A stretch of DNA of 64,000 nt from assembly GCA_014529385.2 (NCBI GenBank), contig CM043962.1:42033598-42097597 (forward strand), written 5' to 3'. How positions within the stretch are numbered: the stretch's first letter is position 1; each line of letters starts with the position of its first letter. This document shows, one piece after another, positions 20,765-29,100 of the stretch. The stretch is from Adiantum capillus-veneris (taxonomy: Eukaryota > Streptophyta > Polypodiopsida > Polypodiales > Pteridaceae). The notes below the pieces were generated by a model that saw nothing but the letters and a program-made list of their open reading frames with translations, did no database searches and was not told where the DNA came from. A program made the translations under genes and the position numbers.

Positions 20765-20769
20765 GTTAG
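20765..20769. repeat. Target site duplication of G1 (right)
   Basis: GTTAG, matching 11851-11855. The T2 coding frame resumes immediately after it. Confidence 0.95.
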
Positions 20770-21679
20770 AGGCCGCAGAGAATCCAAAGTTGAGCCTTAT
20801 TGTAAGGAGACTCCAAAATCGAGAGTTAGCTCAACAACTAAGGGAAGTGGAAGCAAAATCACAATCCACAACACAACAAGATCCCACGGACTTATAGCCT
20901 ACACTTGATCATTTCAAATCCTGCACCATGGAGGAGTGTAAGGTTGTGTATACAAATGCCCAAAGAACACCTACTAATGGAAGTAATGGAGTCTATGTTT
21001 GTCCGGTGATAGTTAAAGAAATAGAGTTAGCGGACCAAGTGAGGACTCCAAACCTGTTTTCATTGCCCAAGACCTGACAGAGACTGAGGAATATGTAATA
21101 AAGGAGCTCCTCAAGGAATTTAAAGATATATTTTCTTGGATATATCATGACATGAAGGGCGTTCCATCTTCCATAATGCAACATACAACTCCAATGATTA
21201 GCACTGTTAAACCAATCTAACAAAGACCCTACCCAAGTATGCAAAGATTATTCTGAAGAACTCAAAAAGCTTATCAAATGTGGATCCATATACCCTATTG
21301 AGAACTCAGAATGGGTGTCTTCAATAGTTAGTGCCAAAAAAGAATGGGAAACTCAGAGTGTGCGTGGATCTCAAGAAGGTTAATGCAGCCACTAAGAGAG
21401 ATCACTGTACATTGCCATATTTAGAACATGTGCTTGAACGAGTTGCAGGAATGGAAGCTTATAGCTTTTTAGATGGGTACTCTAGTTACAATCAAATCAC
21501 GATTGCGCTAGAGGACCAAGCTAAACCGCTTTTATAATTGAATTTGGAGTGTTTCCATTTTGTGTTATGGCGTTTGGCCTAACCAATGCCCTTGCTACAT
21601 TCCAAATATTAATAAGCACTGCTTTTAGGGAATATTTAAGGGAGTTTTGTGAAGCTTTTTTAGATGAACTTTATGTTTA

Positions 21680-21771
21680 TTCTTCGTGGAAAGAACATCT
21701 ATCATGTTTACGAAAAGTGAGTTCATTCTTCGTGGAAAGAACATCTATCATGTTTACGAAAAGTGTTTGAA
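21680..21771 (+). repeat. 46-bp tandem duplication in T2 RT
   Basis: Two adjacent copies (about 21680-21725 and 21726-21771), almost identical, follow the RT catalytic strand. 46 is not a multiple of three, so the duplication itself shifts the reading frame. Confidence 0.88.
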
Positions 21772-23194
21772 AGGTGCAGATTGTATTTCATCTCATTAAA
21801 CCCTTTCAAATGTCAATTTTGGGTTAGACATGGAGTCATTTTAGAACATATATTGTCCAAGAATGGGAACTCCACATATGACACGAAAATTAAAACCATT
21901 TCCAATTTGCAACCACCTACAAACTATAAATGAGTTCAAAGGTTTATGGGCCATGTTGGTTATTATCGACGGTTTATTTTAAACTTTGTCAAGATAGCCC
22001 GCCCATTGTACAAGCTTCTTATTGAGTTTCACTGGACCACGAAGTGTGACCATGCTTATGAGTTATTAAAAAGAGCCTTGATAAATCTTACGAGTGCCCG
22101 ATTGGAATGTAACTTTTCATGTGCATATCGATGCATCGAACTTTACTATTGGGTGTGTTTTAGCTCAACTAGGAGGACATAAATTGGACTATGCCATTAG
22201 CTTTGCAAGTCACCAATTGGATGACGCTGAGAGGAACTACACCTCTACAGAGCGGGAAGGTTTAGCCATGATTTATGCATTAAAGAAATTTCACAATTAC
22301 CTTCTTGCCAACAAGTTTGTTTTTAATGTGGATCATCAAACATTGTTGTATCTAGTAAACAAACCATGTTCCACAGAAAGAATTACATGATGGTTATTAA
22401 TTCTTCTTGAGTTTGATTTTATCGTTGTGGTGAAACCCGGTAAAAGGCATGTCATGGCTGATCATTTGTCTCGCATACCTAGTGGTGAAGCCCCCAATGG
22501 AATCGATGATGAATTGTCCTATACTTCCCTATTCCTAGTCGAGACCATGCTTGAATGGAGTGAGAAGATTGTAAACTTTTTAGTTAATGGTTTTCCACCC
22601 AAGGAGCTTCGTAAGGATATAGCTCAAAATCTACTAAAGGAATGTGAACCTTATTCTCTAATTGCAGGTACTCTGTACAAGCTAAGGAAGGACAATATTC
22701 TTAGACGATATGCTTGTGAGGATGAGTATTTGTACCTAATGCAAGAAGCACACATGGGAATAGGCAAAGGACATTTTTTGATAGAACTAACTGCTAGGAA
22801 GGTGTTGCAATCACGCTATTGGTGGCCACCTTATTCAAGGATGCATCACTTTTTGCAAAAGGATGTGATGAATGCCAATGTTACAAGACCACACAACTGA
22901 AGGATCGGATGCCCTTACATCCTATTAGAGTGATCCAACCATTGGAAAAATGGGGTTTAGACTTTGTAGGCCCAATTAGTCTAGCAGCTCGTAACACCCA
23001 ATCCCGATATATTATTGTTGTGACTGACTATGTGACAAAGTGGACAAAAGCTACGGTGATACGCAAGGCTAATGCAAGGTCAATTTCTAAGTTTCTCTTT
23101 GTTTAGAACTTTCCCATAGGTGCTATTTAACTCAATGGGGTATCATTGAGAACATTATAACACTCTATAGGATAACGGATTATGTTTAGCTCCT

Positions 23195-23443
23195 GTGTCC
23201 TATGGAGTGTGGTGTCAGTTAGGAAATCCGTCTTTATCCGAGAGTACCATCAAAGTCAAGGATATTAACAAGAAGAAAATTATTGTCCTTAAAATCTTGC
23301 ACACTCCTATCAGTTATGACAACGGGGCCATGGCTCAAAGTTTTTTGGTCATGCATGCGAGTGATATGGAGAGCAACATAAACCTGGGATGTAAGTGGAT
23401 GTCAACAACCAAGTGTACTATGGATTGGGAACAAGGTAGCTAG
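23195..23443 (+). pseudogene. T2 extra ORF, first block
   Basis: An open segment of 82 codons ending MESNINLGCKWMSTTKCTMDWEQGS, homologous to MEGNINLGPKWM in T1 near 6100. It follows a deletion of the end of integrase and is broken by the material starting at 23444. Confidence 0.55.
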
Positions 23444-23894
23444 GTACGTAGTGTTCGGTACAAATTTGGTATGTAAGGTACATAGTACAGAATGGATTGA
23501 GTTTTTAGGTACATAAAAGTTCGTTCTTTTTTTCAAAAATCCTAAAACTGAGAGTACTTCATACCTTTACTCATGCATTCACCAAGACTTCAAATAAATA
23601 CTAGAGTGCATGACTCTAATCGAACAGTGAAAACACAAAGCTGATCAATGTCTACAGCCAAACAATCAAATGTCTCATGTCATGGTCTCATAAAACTAAG
23701 AACATTAAAAAAAAAGTATATAATGATAATCCAAGACTAAAGTATGAAGTCCTGACTCTAATAAGTCCTGCAAACCTCACAATGCACGATTTTTTTTTTT
23801 GAAAAAAAACATTTGTATGGATCCCTATCCATATGTACACATCTGTATTGTACGACTATACTGTATGGACCTATCCATATGTTGTATGGATGCA
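23444..23894. other. Unidentified insert between T2 and N1
   Basis: T1 has no counterpart to this AT-rich stretch, so it is an insert in T2. The motif GATTGGGAA occurs just before it (about 23425) and again just after N1 (27523), which may be a target duplication. It contains a T run followed by an A run near 23791-23810 and several CCATATG/TATGGA inverted motifs at 23813-23890. No coding potential is seen. Confidence 0.4.
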
Positions 23895-23899
23895 ACCTT
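23895..23899. repeat. Target site duplication of N1 (left)
   Basis: ACCTT before the TG of the 5' LTR, repeated at 27518-27522 after the 3' LTR. Confidence 0.93.
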
Positions 23900-24088
23900 T
23901 GTTGGGGTATAGGCGTCTGTGCCTTGCCCGCCCACCCAGAGTCTGGGCGCCCACTGACTTGTATACCTTATACATAGCATAAGTGTATAGGGGGCTGCTC
24001 ACTCTTTGGAGTCTCCCCACCCACATCGTGTCTGTCTCCTTCTCTCTCTCTCTCACTCTCCGTCTGTGGTGCTCCCCGATCCCCTTCA
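23900..24088 (+). repeat. 5' LTR of N1
   Basis: Starts TGTTGGGGTATAGG and ends CCCCTTCA, with a short CT run near 24035-24060. It is followed by one base and the primer site TTGGTATCAGAGC at 24090. Confidence 0.93.
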
Positions 24089-25489
24089 ATTGGTATCAGA
24101 GCTATGGTGACCGCGGAGAGCACGACGGCTTTGAGAGCTTCGAGGCGATAGCTCGATCGCTCTCGACGGTGGAGTTCGATCGCGGAGTTTCACGGAGAGC
24201 GATTTTAGCTTGAAGAGCATTGTCTTTGGAGCTTAGGAGCTTGGTGTGGTCAAGCTTGGTCGAGGAGGCGGTTGCGGCTTCCTTGATGAGAGGAGCTTTT
24301 GAGCTCAGTGGAGCTCGTTAGAGAAGTGCTCGACGGAGGAGAGCTTGACATTCGAGTGCTTGGATGCTGTTGTGGCAGAGCTCTTGTGTTGGAGCTTGCA
24401 TTGAGAGGACATTGCATCACGCAGAGTGGAGCAGGAGCAGGTTCAAGACTGTGTACAGCTCGTTTTTGCCATTTTTGGGCTCTAAAACGCAGTTTTTTGC
24501 GTAGCTCCGTCATACAGAGTCAGATCTACATGATCCAGGAGTCTAGGTCAGGGTTTTGGCACGCTTCGGACGCGATGGTGATGTCTATTTGCTGAAATTA
24601 TGCTTTGAATTACAGCAGGTACAGCAGCAAGTTTATTTGTGCACTTTCGGGTCCCAAAAACACTGTTTTTGGCATAGCTTTCACACCCGGACTCGGATAC
24701 ATATGATCCAGGAGTCTACCTTGGGGTTTTGGCACGCTCCGGACGTGCTCGTCATATCAGAATTTTAAAATTCTGAACGCTGAGTTTTCTGCAGCAGCAG
24801 TTGTTTATTGTGTGTCGAGGATTCCACACATGGTTTGCTCTCAGATGTGAGAGTGATATTTGCTACAAGTTTCCTCACAGGTGGGAGGATACGATGTATG
24901 CCTTATGTGGTTTGATGCTCAGGGAGACTAATGTGATTGCATTTTGAGCTCGGCAATGTATGCCTCGAGCATGTTTTTTGGCAGTCACAGGTAGAGCAGA
25001 TATTTGTGTACTAGATTTGCAGGTGTTTGCAATGATGTATGCAAAGTGTGGAGATTGGTGCATGCATTTGGAGTGCGGTTTGATGCGCTTTGGTTGCTCA
25101 TGGTTTTGAGCGTGCAGTCAATTTGGTTACTAGTTTTGTGACCGTTTTACTGACGAAACTCTGGCGAAATTTTCCCAGGAGTTTTATGCGCATCATTTAT
25201 GCGATCTAGGTAGAGATTGCGGGTTGCACTCAGCATTTGTGTGCGGTGTTCTCTGCAGGTGGGAGATTTGTGTGTGTGTATGCATCGATACCGCACAGTG
25301 TGGGCTTGGTGATTAGCTCACAGATTGCAGTGTGATACTAGAGCAGGCGAGGCTTGTATTGACATTGCGGGAGCTCTATTTTGGAGTGTGTCTCATAGGT
25401 TTTACATTGTGTTTCTGGCCATATTGGTAGACAGTTTTCAGGTGTTGTTGGTGAGGTGGTTTTGCTTTCTAGTTTGCTACATTGTGCTC
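24089..25489 (+). other. N1 primer site and 1.4-kb leader with internal duplication
   Basis: TTGGTATCAGAGC (24090-24102) is the minus-strand primer site. The long leader has no convincing gene. It contains a diverged direct repeat with an offset of 173 bp (about 24440-24610 and 24613-24775), marked by TGATCCAGGAGTCTA at 24531 and 24704 and by TTTTGGCACGCT in both copies. Long structured leaders are common in plant Copia elements and may hold packaging signals. Confidence 0.6.
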
Positions 25490-26353
25490 ATGGCAGAGAC
25501 AGGTGATCGATCAAATTGTGACCTCTCACAGATGCGCGTGTTTGATGGGTCAGACTTTGCGGCATGGAGAGAGTTTATGCTTGATGCATTGACACAGCGA
25601 GGGTTGCATCGACCATTGAGTGGTGATGCAGGTAGACCTTCAAACATGTCTGACGATCAGTGGCAGGAGCTAGAGGAGATGGCACTATCTATGCTCTCTT
25701 TGCACCTTGCGGAATCTGTATATGCTCTTGTTATGTATGAGACTACTTCGAGAGCACTTTGGCGCAGATTACATGATATGTATGATAGATCTGAGTCATC
25801 ACGGACTCGTGTGAGACATGTACATTCACGAGCACGCCGACAGGTAACATGTTGGTATTGTGGTCATTCTGGACACGTTAGACGGCGCTGTTTTCTTCGT
25901 ATGCGACATCGTAGGAGACATGGCAGTCTCAGAGATGTATGTAGTGATGCCATGGACTCAGTTGCTTTGACAGTTGAGGCACATGTAGTGTCGGAGTATA
26001 CTAGTGACGGGGATGTCACTTTTACCTCGAGCTATGCACGAGATGCTATACATGTGGATAGTGCACTCCCTTCGCAGTGGTTGCTAGACGCAGATGCTAT
26101 GTTTCATGTCACGCCGCATCGTGCATGGTTTTGTAGCTATTCTAGCGGGATGCTTGGCAGTGTACGTTTGACCGATGGATCGGTGCATGCGATAGCAGGT
26201 GCAGGAGATGTGAGACTGTCATTACCGAGTGGTGCATCTTACTTGTTACGACATGTGCGCTATGTACCAGATTTGACAGTGAGTTTGATCTCGATTCGTC
26301 AGCTTAGAGATTGTGGATGTCAGATTTCGCTACGAGAGAGAGAGATTTTGTGA
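25490..26353 (+). CDS. N1 ORF1: Copia-type Gag with zinc knuckle and protease-like domain
   Basis: The ATG at 25490 is chosen because MAETGDRSN...VFDGSDFAAWREFM matches the start of Copia Gag proteins; the frame is open further upstream. The Gag domain (residues 1 to about 115) has the LxLxLAESVYALV and ALWRRLHDMYD helices. A knuckle CWYCGHSGHVRRRC follows at about 120. A Copia protease fold is recognisable from WLLDADAMFHVTPHRAWF, with HVRYVPDLTVSLISIRQL beyond it, but the catalytic D-[ST]-G is D-A-D, so proteolysis is doubtful. The frame stops at 26351-26353, just after a short GA run, while homologous coding continues in the overlapping frame. The likely product is a particle-forming protein. 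Confidence 0.75.
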   Translation: MAETGDRSNCDLSQMRVFDGSDFAAWREFMLDALTQRGLHRPLSGDAGRPSNMSDDQWQELEEMALSMLSLHLAESVYALVMYETTSRALWRRLHDMYDRSESSRTRVRHVHSRARRQVTCWYCGHSGHVRRRCFLRMRHRRRHGSLRDVCSDAMDSVALTVEAHVVSEYTSDGDVTFTSSYARDAIHVDSALPSQWLLDADAMFHVTPHRAWFCSYSSGMLGSVRLTDGSVHAIAGAGDVRLSLPSGASYLLRHVRYVPDLTVSLISIRQLRDCGCQISLREREIL

Positions 26354-27249
26354 TGCATTTGGGTTCGCTAGTGATTGCGAGAGGTGCCACGAGTGGTACA
26401 GGTTACCCATTGCATGTGGATCACGCGAGAGATGGTGTTGTCTCTGTGATCACGCAGCCAGGTAGACAGCGAGAGAGCAGGCGAGTCTCTTTTGCTTGTG
26501 GGTTGCAGGATGCTTTGCATGGAGTGCAGAGTAGTGAGCTCGTTGTGCACACAGTTGGGGCACGACTTGAGCAGTCACACAGAGAGGTGACAGAGTCAGA
26601 CATGCATGCTTTGCTAGTGACTGAGAAAAGCAGAGAGTCAGTTGTGCAAGAGTCTATGCATACGGAGTTAGAGCATGAGAGCTCTAGTGAGTCACAGCAG
26701 ATTGAGTGGTCATGTTTGCAGTGGATGATTGCAGAGGAGGCTGAGATGTCAGCGATTATGCAGTCATTCCTTTCTATGCTCGACAGTGAGCATGGGGATA
26801 TAGTTGTGCAGGATATGTCTTCCAGCAGACACCTAGAGCAGCTGGTTTGCTCTGAGGTTGCACGACAGGTTGATGCGTCTTTTGCGGACAGTCAGGAGAT
26901 GCATGTGGCTGACACGCCTTGTCAGTCAGAGATGCCTATTGCCAGGGACATATATGTTGATGCATGCTCCGTAGAGCTAGCAGGACCCGCTAGCATTGCA
27001 TCGGCATTCGGTGGTCTCATGTATGACATGCTGATCTTGAGACCGGATATCGCAGCTGCAGTGGGAGCATTTGCAGTTGGGGTTGTCAGTCGTTTGTTGA
27101 CTGATGATGGCATAGTGCACAAGGGAGATATGCAGGTATTGCGTACATACTTGCAGTACGTGTGCGATACGTCTGGTGGTGTATGGACTTACACGGGAGC
27201 AGGACAGCCGGATGCACACGATCACAGCCAGCCAGTGGGCATCGGTTGA
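26311..27249 (+). CDS. N1 ORF2: continuation with uncharacterised acidic region
   Basis: The frame overlaps ORF1 by 43 bases and is shifted by one base relative to it. It begins with HLGSLVIARGA, the normal Copia continuation after protease (V-A-R-G). A Ser/Glu/Met-rich acidic stretch of about 170 residues follows that I do not recognise. It ends with GGLMYDMLILRPDIAAAVGAF, which matches the S-L-M-Y-A-M-x-x-T-R-P-D-I-A-x-A-V-G segment of Copia pol. The final residues are QPVGIG, and N2 ends EPVGVG at the same point, so the stop is shared. The frame change lies in or near a GA repeat (26333-26344), which suggests a slippage mutation. Programmed shifting is possible but I see no classical slippery heptamer. 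Function unknown. Confidence 0.65.
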   Translation: MWMSDFATRERDFVMHLGSLVIARGATSGTGYPLHVDHARDGVVSVITQPGRQRESRRVSFACGLQDALHGVQSSELVVHTVGARLEQSHREVTESDMHALLVTEKSRESVVQESMHTELEHESSSESQQIEWSCLQWMIAEEAEMSAIMQSFLSMLDSEHGDIVVQDMSSSRHLEQLVCSEVARQVDASFADSQEMHVADTPCQSEMPIARDIYVDACSVELAGPASIASAFGGLMYDMLILRPDIAAAVGAFAVGVVSRLLTDDGIVHKGDMQVLRTYLQYVCDTSGGVWTYTGAGQPDAHDHSQPVGIG

Positions 27250-27296
27250 GAGCGGTTTTCTCTCGCCTTTTTTAGTCTTTAGACTAGGTTCTCTTG

Positions 27297-27328
27297 CTTA
27301 AAGGCACAGTCGCCTTTAAGTGGGAGGT
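27297..27328 (+). promoter_or_regulatory. Hairpin plus polypurine tract of N1
   Basis: A perfect 9-bp inverted repeat CTTAAAGGC / GCCTTTAAG (27297-27305 and 27312-27320) with a 6-base loop overlaps the polypurine tract AAGTGGGAGGT at 27318-27328, directly before the 3' LTR. N2 keeps the hairpin with one mismatch (63006-63028). Confidence 0.7.
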
Positions 27329-27517
27329 TGTTGGGGTATAGGCGTCTGTGCCTTGCCCGGCCTCCCAGAGTCTGGGCGCCCACTGACTTTTATACCTTAT
27401 ACATAGCATAAGTGTATAGGGGGCTGCTCACTCTTTGGAGTCTCCCCACCCACATCGTGTCTGTCTCCTTCTCTCTCTCTCTCACTCTCCGTCTGTGGTG
27501 TTCCCCGATCCCCTTCA
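27329..27517 (+). repeat. 3' LTR of N1
   Basis: 189 bp, same ends as the 5' LTR. Four substitutions separate them (two near 27360, one near 27391, one near 27501). Followed by ACCTT (27518-27522). Confidence 0.93.
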
Positions 27518-27519
27518 AC

Positions 27520-28367
27520 CTTGATTGGGAAACTAGGAGTATCACGGCATAGAAACAAAATCTTAGTCCTACTACACACAAATAGTTCTGAGTTATCGCC
27601 TCCTAAGGGAACACAGAAAAGAACATTGCATATCCAAGAGGTTGAAACATCTATCCCTATAGCACAAACCTCTAGAGCTTCATCTTTTGTGGCTAAAACA
27701 AAGAATGAGGCACCCAAGGCTCAGCATGATTCATCAAGGGCAACATACAAATGAGTCCCTAAAGCTTTGTATTACAACCACTTTCAATGCTCAATCTGAT
27801 TCAAAACAGAAGCCTCGTAAGAGACACCCCACTCGCCCCAAGAAATGTAAGGAAATATTAGGTTGGATTCCTAAGCGACTATTTCAAACCCAAGGCTACT
27901 ATGATGGGATTGATCAAATTTGGGTAACTAAACGTAAATTGTATCCTACCTTGTCACCTATAGGCCCCTATGAGTCAAATATTGTAACTATGGAGCCGAT
28001 TGAAGACCACAAAAAGGAAAAGATCACGAAATACGACACACTTGTTCTAGAGCTAGTTTGGGTACTGAAGCAAGAACGATTTGTATCACTTAGCTTGGGA
28101 ATAGGAAAGTCAAATGAAGCTTCATGTAGTTCATCCACAAAAATACAAGCTTCTACACAACCTCCATCTACCACTGTAAATATCCAAAAAAACAAGAAAG
28201 AAGTAATACCTCCCATTGTAAGTTCACCATCAGAAGCAACGTTACAAGTAAGATCATGGGATTGTACCTTACCACCCTTGCAACTTGATGAAGTGCATAG
28301 GGTGGCAAAATCTATTGGTCAAAGTGTTCACTCATTACAACTTGGAACAAGTGGTTTCAAAGGGTGA
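27520..28367 (+). pseudogene. T2 extra ORF, second block
   Basis: Resumes after N1. It shows HIQEVETSIPIAQTSRASS (27628-27690), then a frame with ILGWIPKRLFQTQGYYDGIDQIW near 27855-27925 and a Ser/Thr/Lys-rich remainder. It is homologous to T1 5338-6144 on the minus strand. Internal frameshifts and stops near 27545-27595 show it is inactive. Function unknown. Confidence 0.5.
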
Positions 28368-28397
28368 TGACATCTTTCCAAAAGGTATGATCTACCC

Positions 28398-28503
28398 AAG
28401 GAAGGGGGGGTGGTTGGTGACATCCACCATTTGCTTGCTTCTCCCTTAACCTTCCTCCCTAACCTCTTAACCTCCTAATCTTAGGGAATGTGTATATATA
28501 TAT
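28398..28503 (+). promoter_or_regulatory. T2 polypurine tract, LTR start and TATA box
   Basis: AAGGAAGGGGGGG (about 28398-28410) is followed by TGACATCC at 28418, then a TATATATATATCC box at 28493-28503. The layout repeats that of T1 at 5192-5083. The short distance from LTR start to TATA implies an unusually short U3, or a separate 3' promoter. Confidence 0.55.
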
Positions 28504-28675
28504 CCTTATACTAAATCCAAAAAAAAAAGAGTAAAAGAGCAAGAGCTACCAAACAAAGAGTTTGGAACCAACAAAATCTGATCCATAACCGAAAACTCTT
28601 AATGACACTTCATGCACAATGACATAGCCCTTATGATATTTGCAAATTAACCAAAATCTATATGTATGTACAGAT

Positions 28676-29100
28676 ATGGCTAGTACGCTAGAGTCATCCA
28701 CTCCTACCTTGGGTGAAAGGTACCCTCTTTACTTTTCTCAAGTGTTTCACATGGTCTACCATGTACTTACCTCTGAATGGGATTTGGTAGATACACTAGC
28801 GGGTGAGAAAAATTTTACGAAATTAGAATGGTTGATATGTCTCTTGACCATGACTGATCCCTACTTAGTAGAGAACGTCGCTCCAATTGCATAAGCTTAT
28901 CCTTTTGAGCAAGATGAATATTCACGTCTAGTGACCTTCTTAGTGAACCTTTGTGCATCTGATGATGAAAAATATTTACATGGTTTCACGGATGGGACAC
29001 ATGGTTTCACTGAGGATGACTTTATTTATCTTGACGATGATGAGGATAGAGGTTTAGACTTAGGACTACCAGCCCATCTATACAATATCCCATTTCCTTG
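28676..29100 (+). pseudogene. T2 copy of the LTR-embedded ORF
   Basis: MASTLESSTPTLGERYPLYFSQ... matches the T1 ORF almost residue for residue. A single TAA replaces the glutamine codon of T1 at about 28892-28894. The frame then continues with AYPFEQDEYSRLVTFLVN and an extended acidic Asp-rich tail (DDDEDRGLD) to a stop near 29100. See the T1 entry for context. Confidence 0.5.

Larger units (their letters stand above)
20765..23106 (+). pseudogene. T2 pol: RT, RNase H, integrase start
   Basis: Continues the T2 frame across G1. It shows the DIFSWIYHDMKGV-type segment (about 21125-21165), then KNGKLRVCVDLKKVNAAT and FLDGYSSYNQITIALEDQA (21340-21520), then VMAFGLTNALATFQ (21565). The catalytic strand reads FLDELYVYSS, where the second catalytic Asp is replaced by Glu. 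GHVGYYRRFILNF lies near 21950. RNase H has HVHIDASNFTIGCVLAQ, EREGLAMIYALKKFHNYLL and VMADHLSRIPSGEAP. The integrase zinc region has CDECQCYK, and its core opens with WGLDFVGPIS and VVTDYVTKW. It breaks at 23106, so the rest of the integrase core is missing. Several stops and frameshifts and an internal 46-bp duplication make it inactive. Confidence 0.85.
23900..27517 (+). mobile_element. N1: compact non-autonomous Copia-derived element with Gag and protease-like ORF
   Basis: A 3.6-kb element with 189-bp LTRs differing at four positions (about 2 percent), a 5-bp target duplication, a tRNA-Met primer site and a polypurine tract. Its coding capacity is a Copia-type Gag, a zinc knuckle, a protease-like fold and an unusual acidic region. 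That region ends in a fragment resembling the segment between RT and RNase H. Integrase and the RT catalytic core are absent. It resembles the published TR-GAG type of non-autonomous element but keeps more than gag. A relative, N2, lies at the end of the window. It looks more GC-rich and less decayed than the flanking T2. Confidence 0.88.

Noticed and set aside
24089-25324. Genes in the N1 leader (frames at 24299-24595 and 24556-24768)
   Set aside because: They arise from a 173-bp imperfect duplication of leader sequence and show no homology or shared start context.
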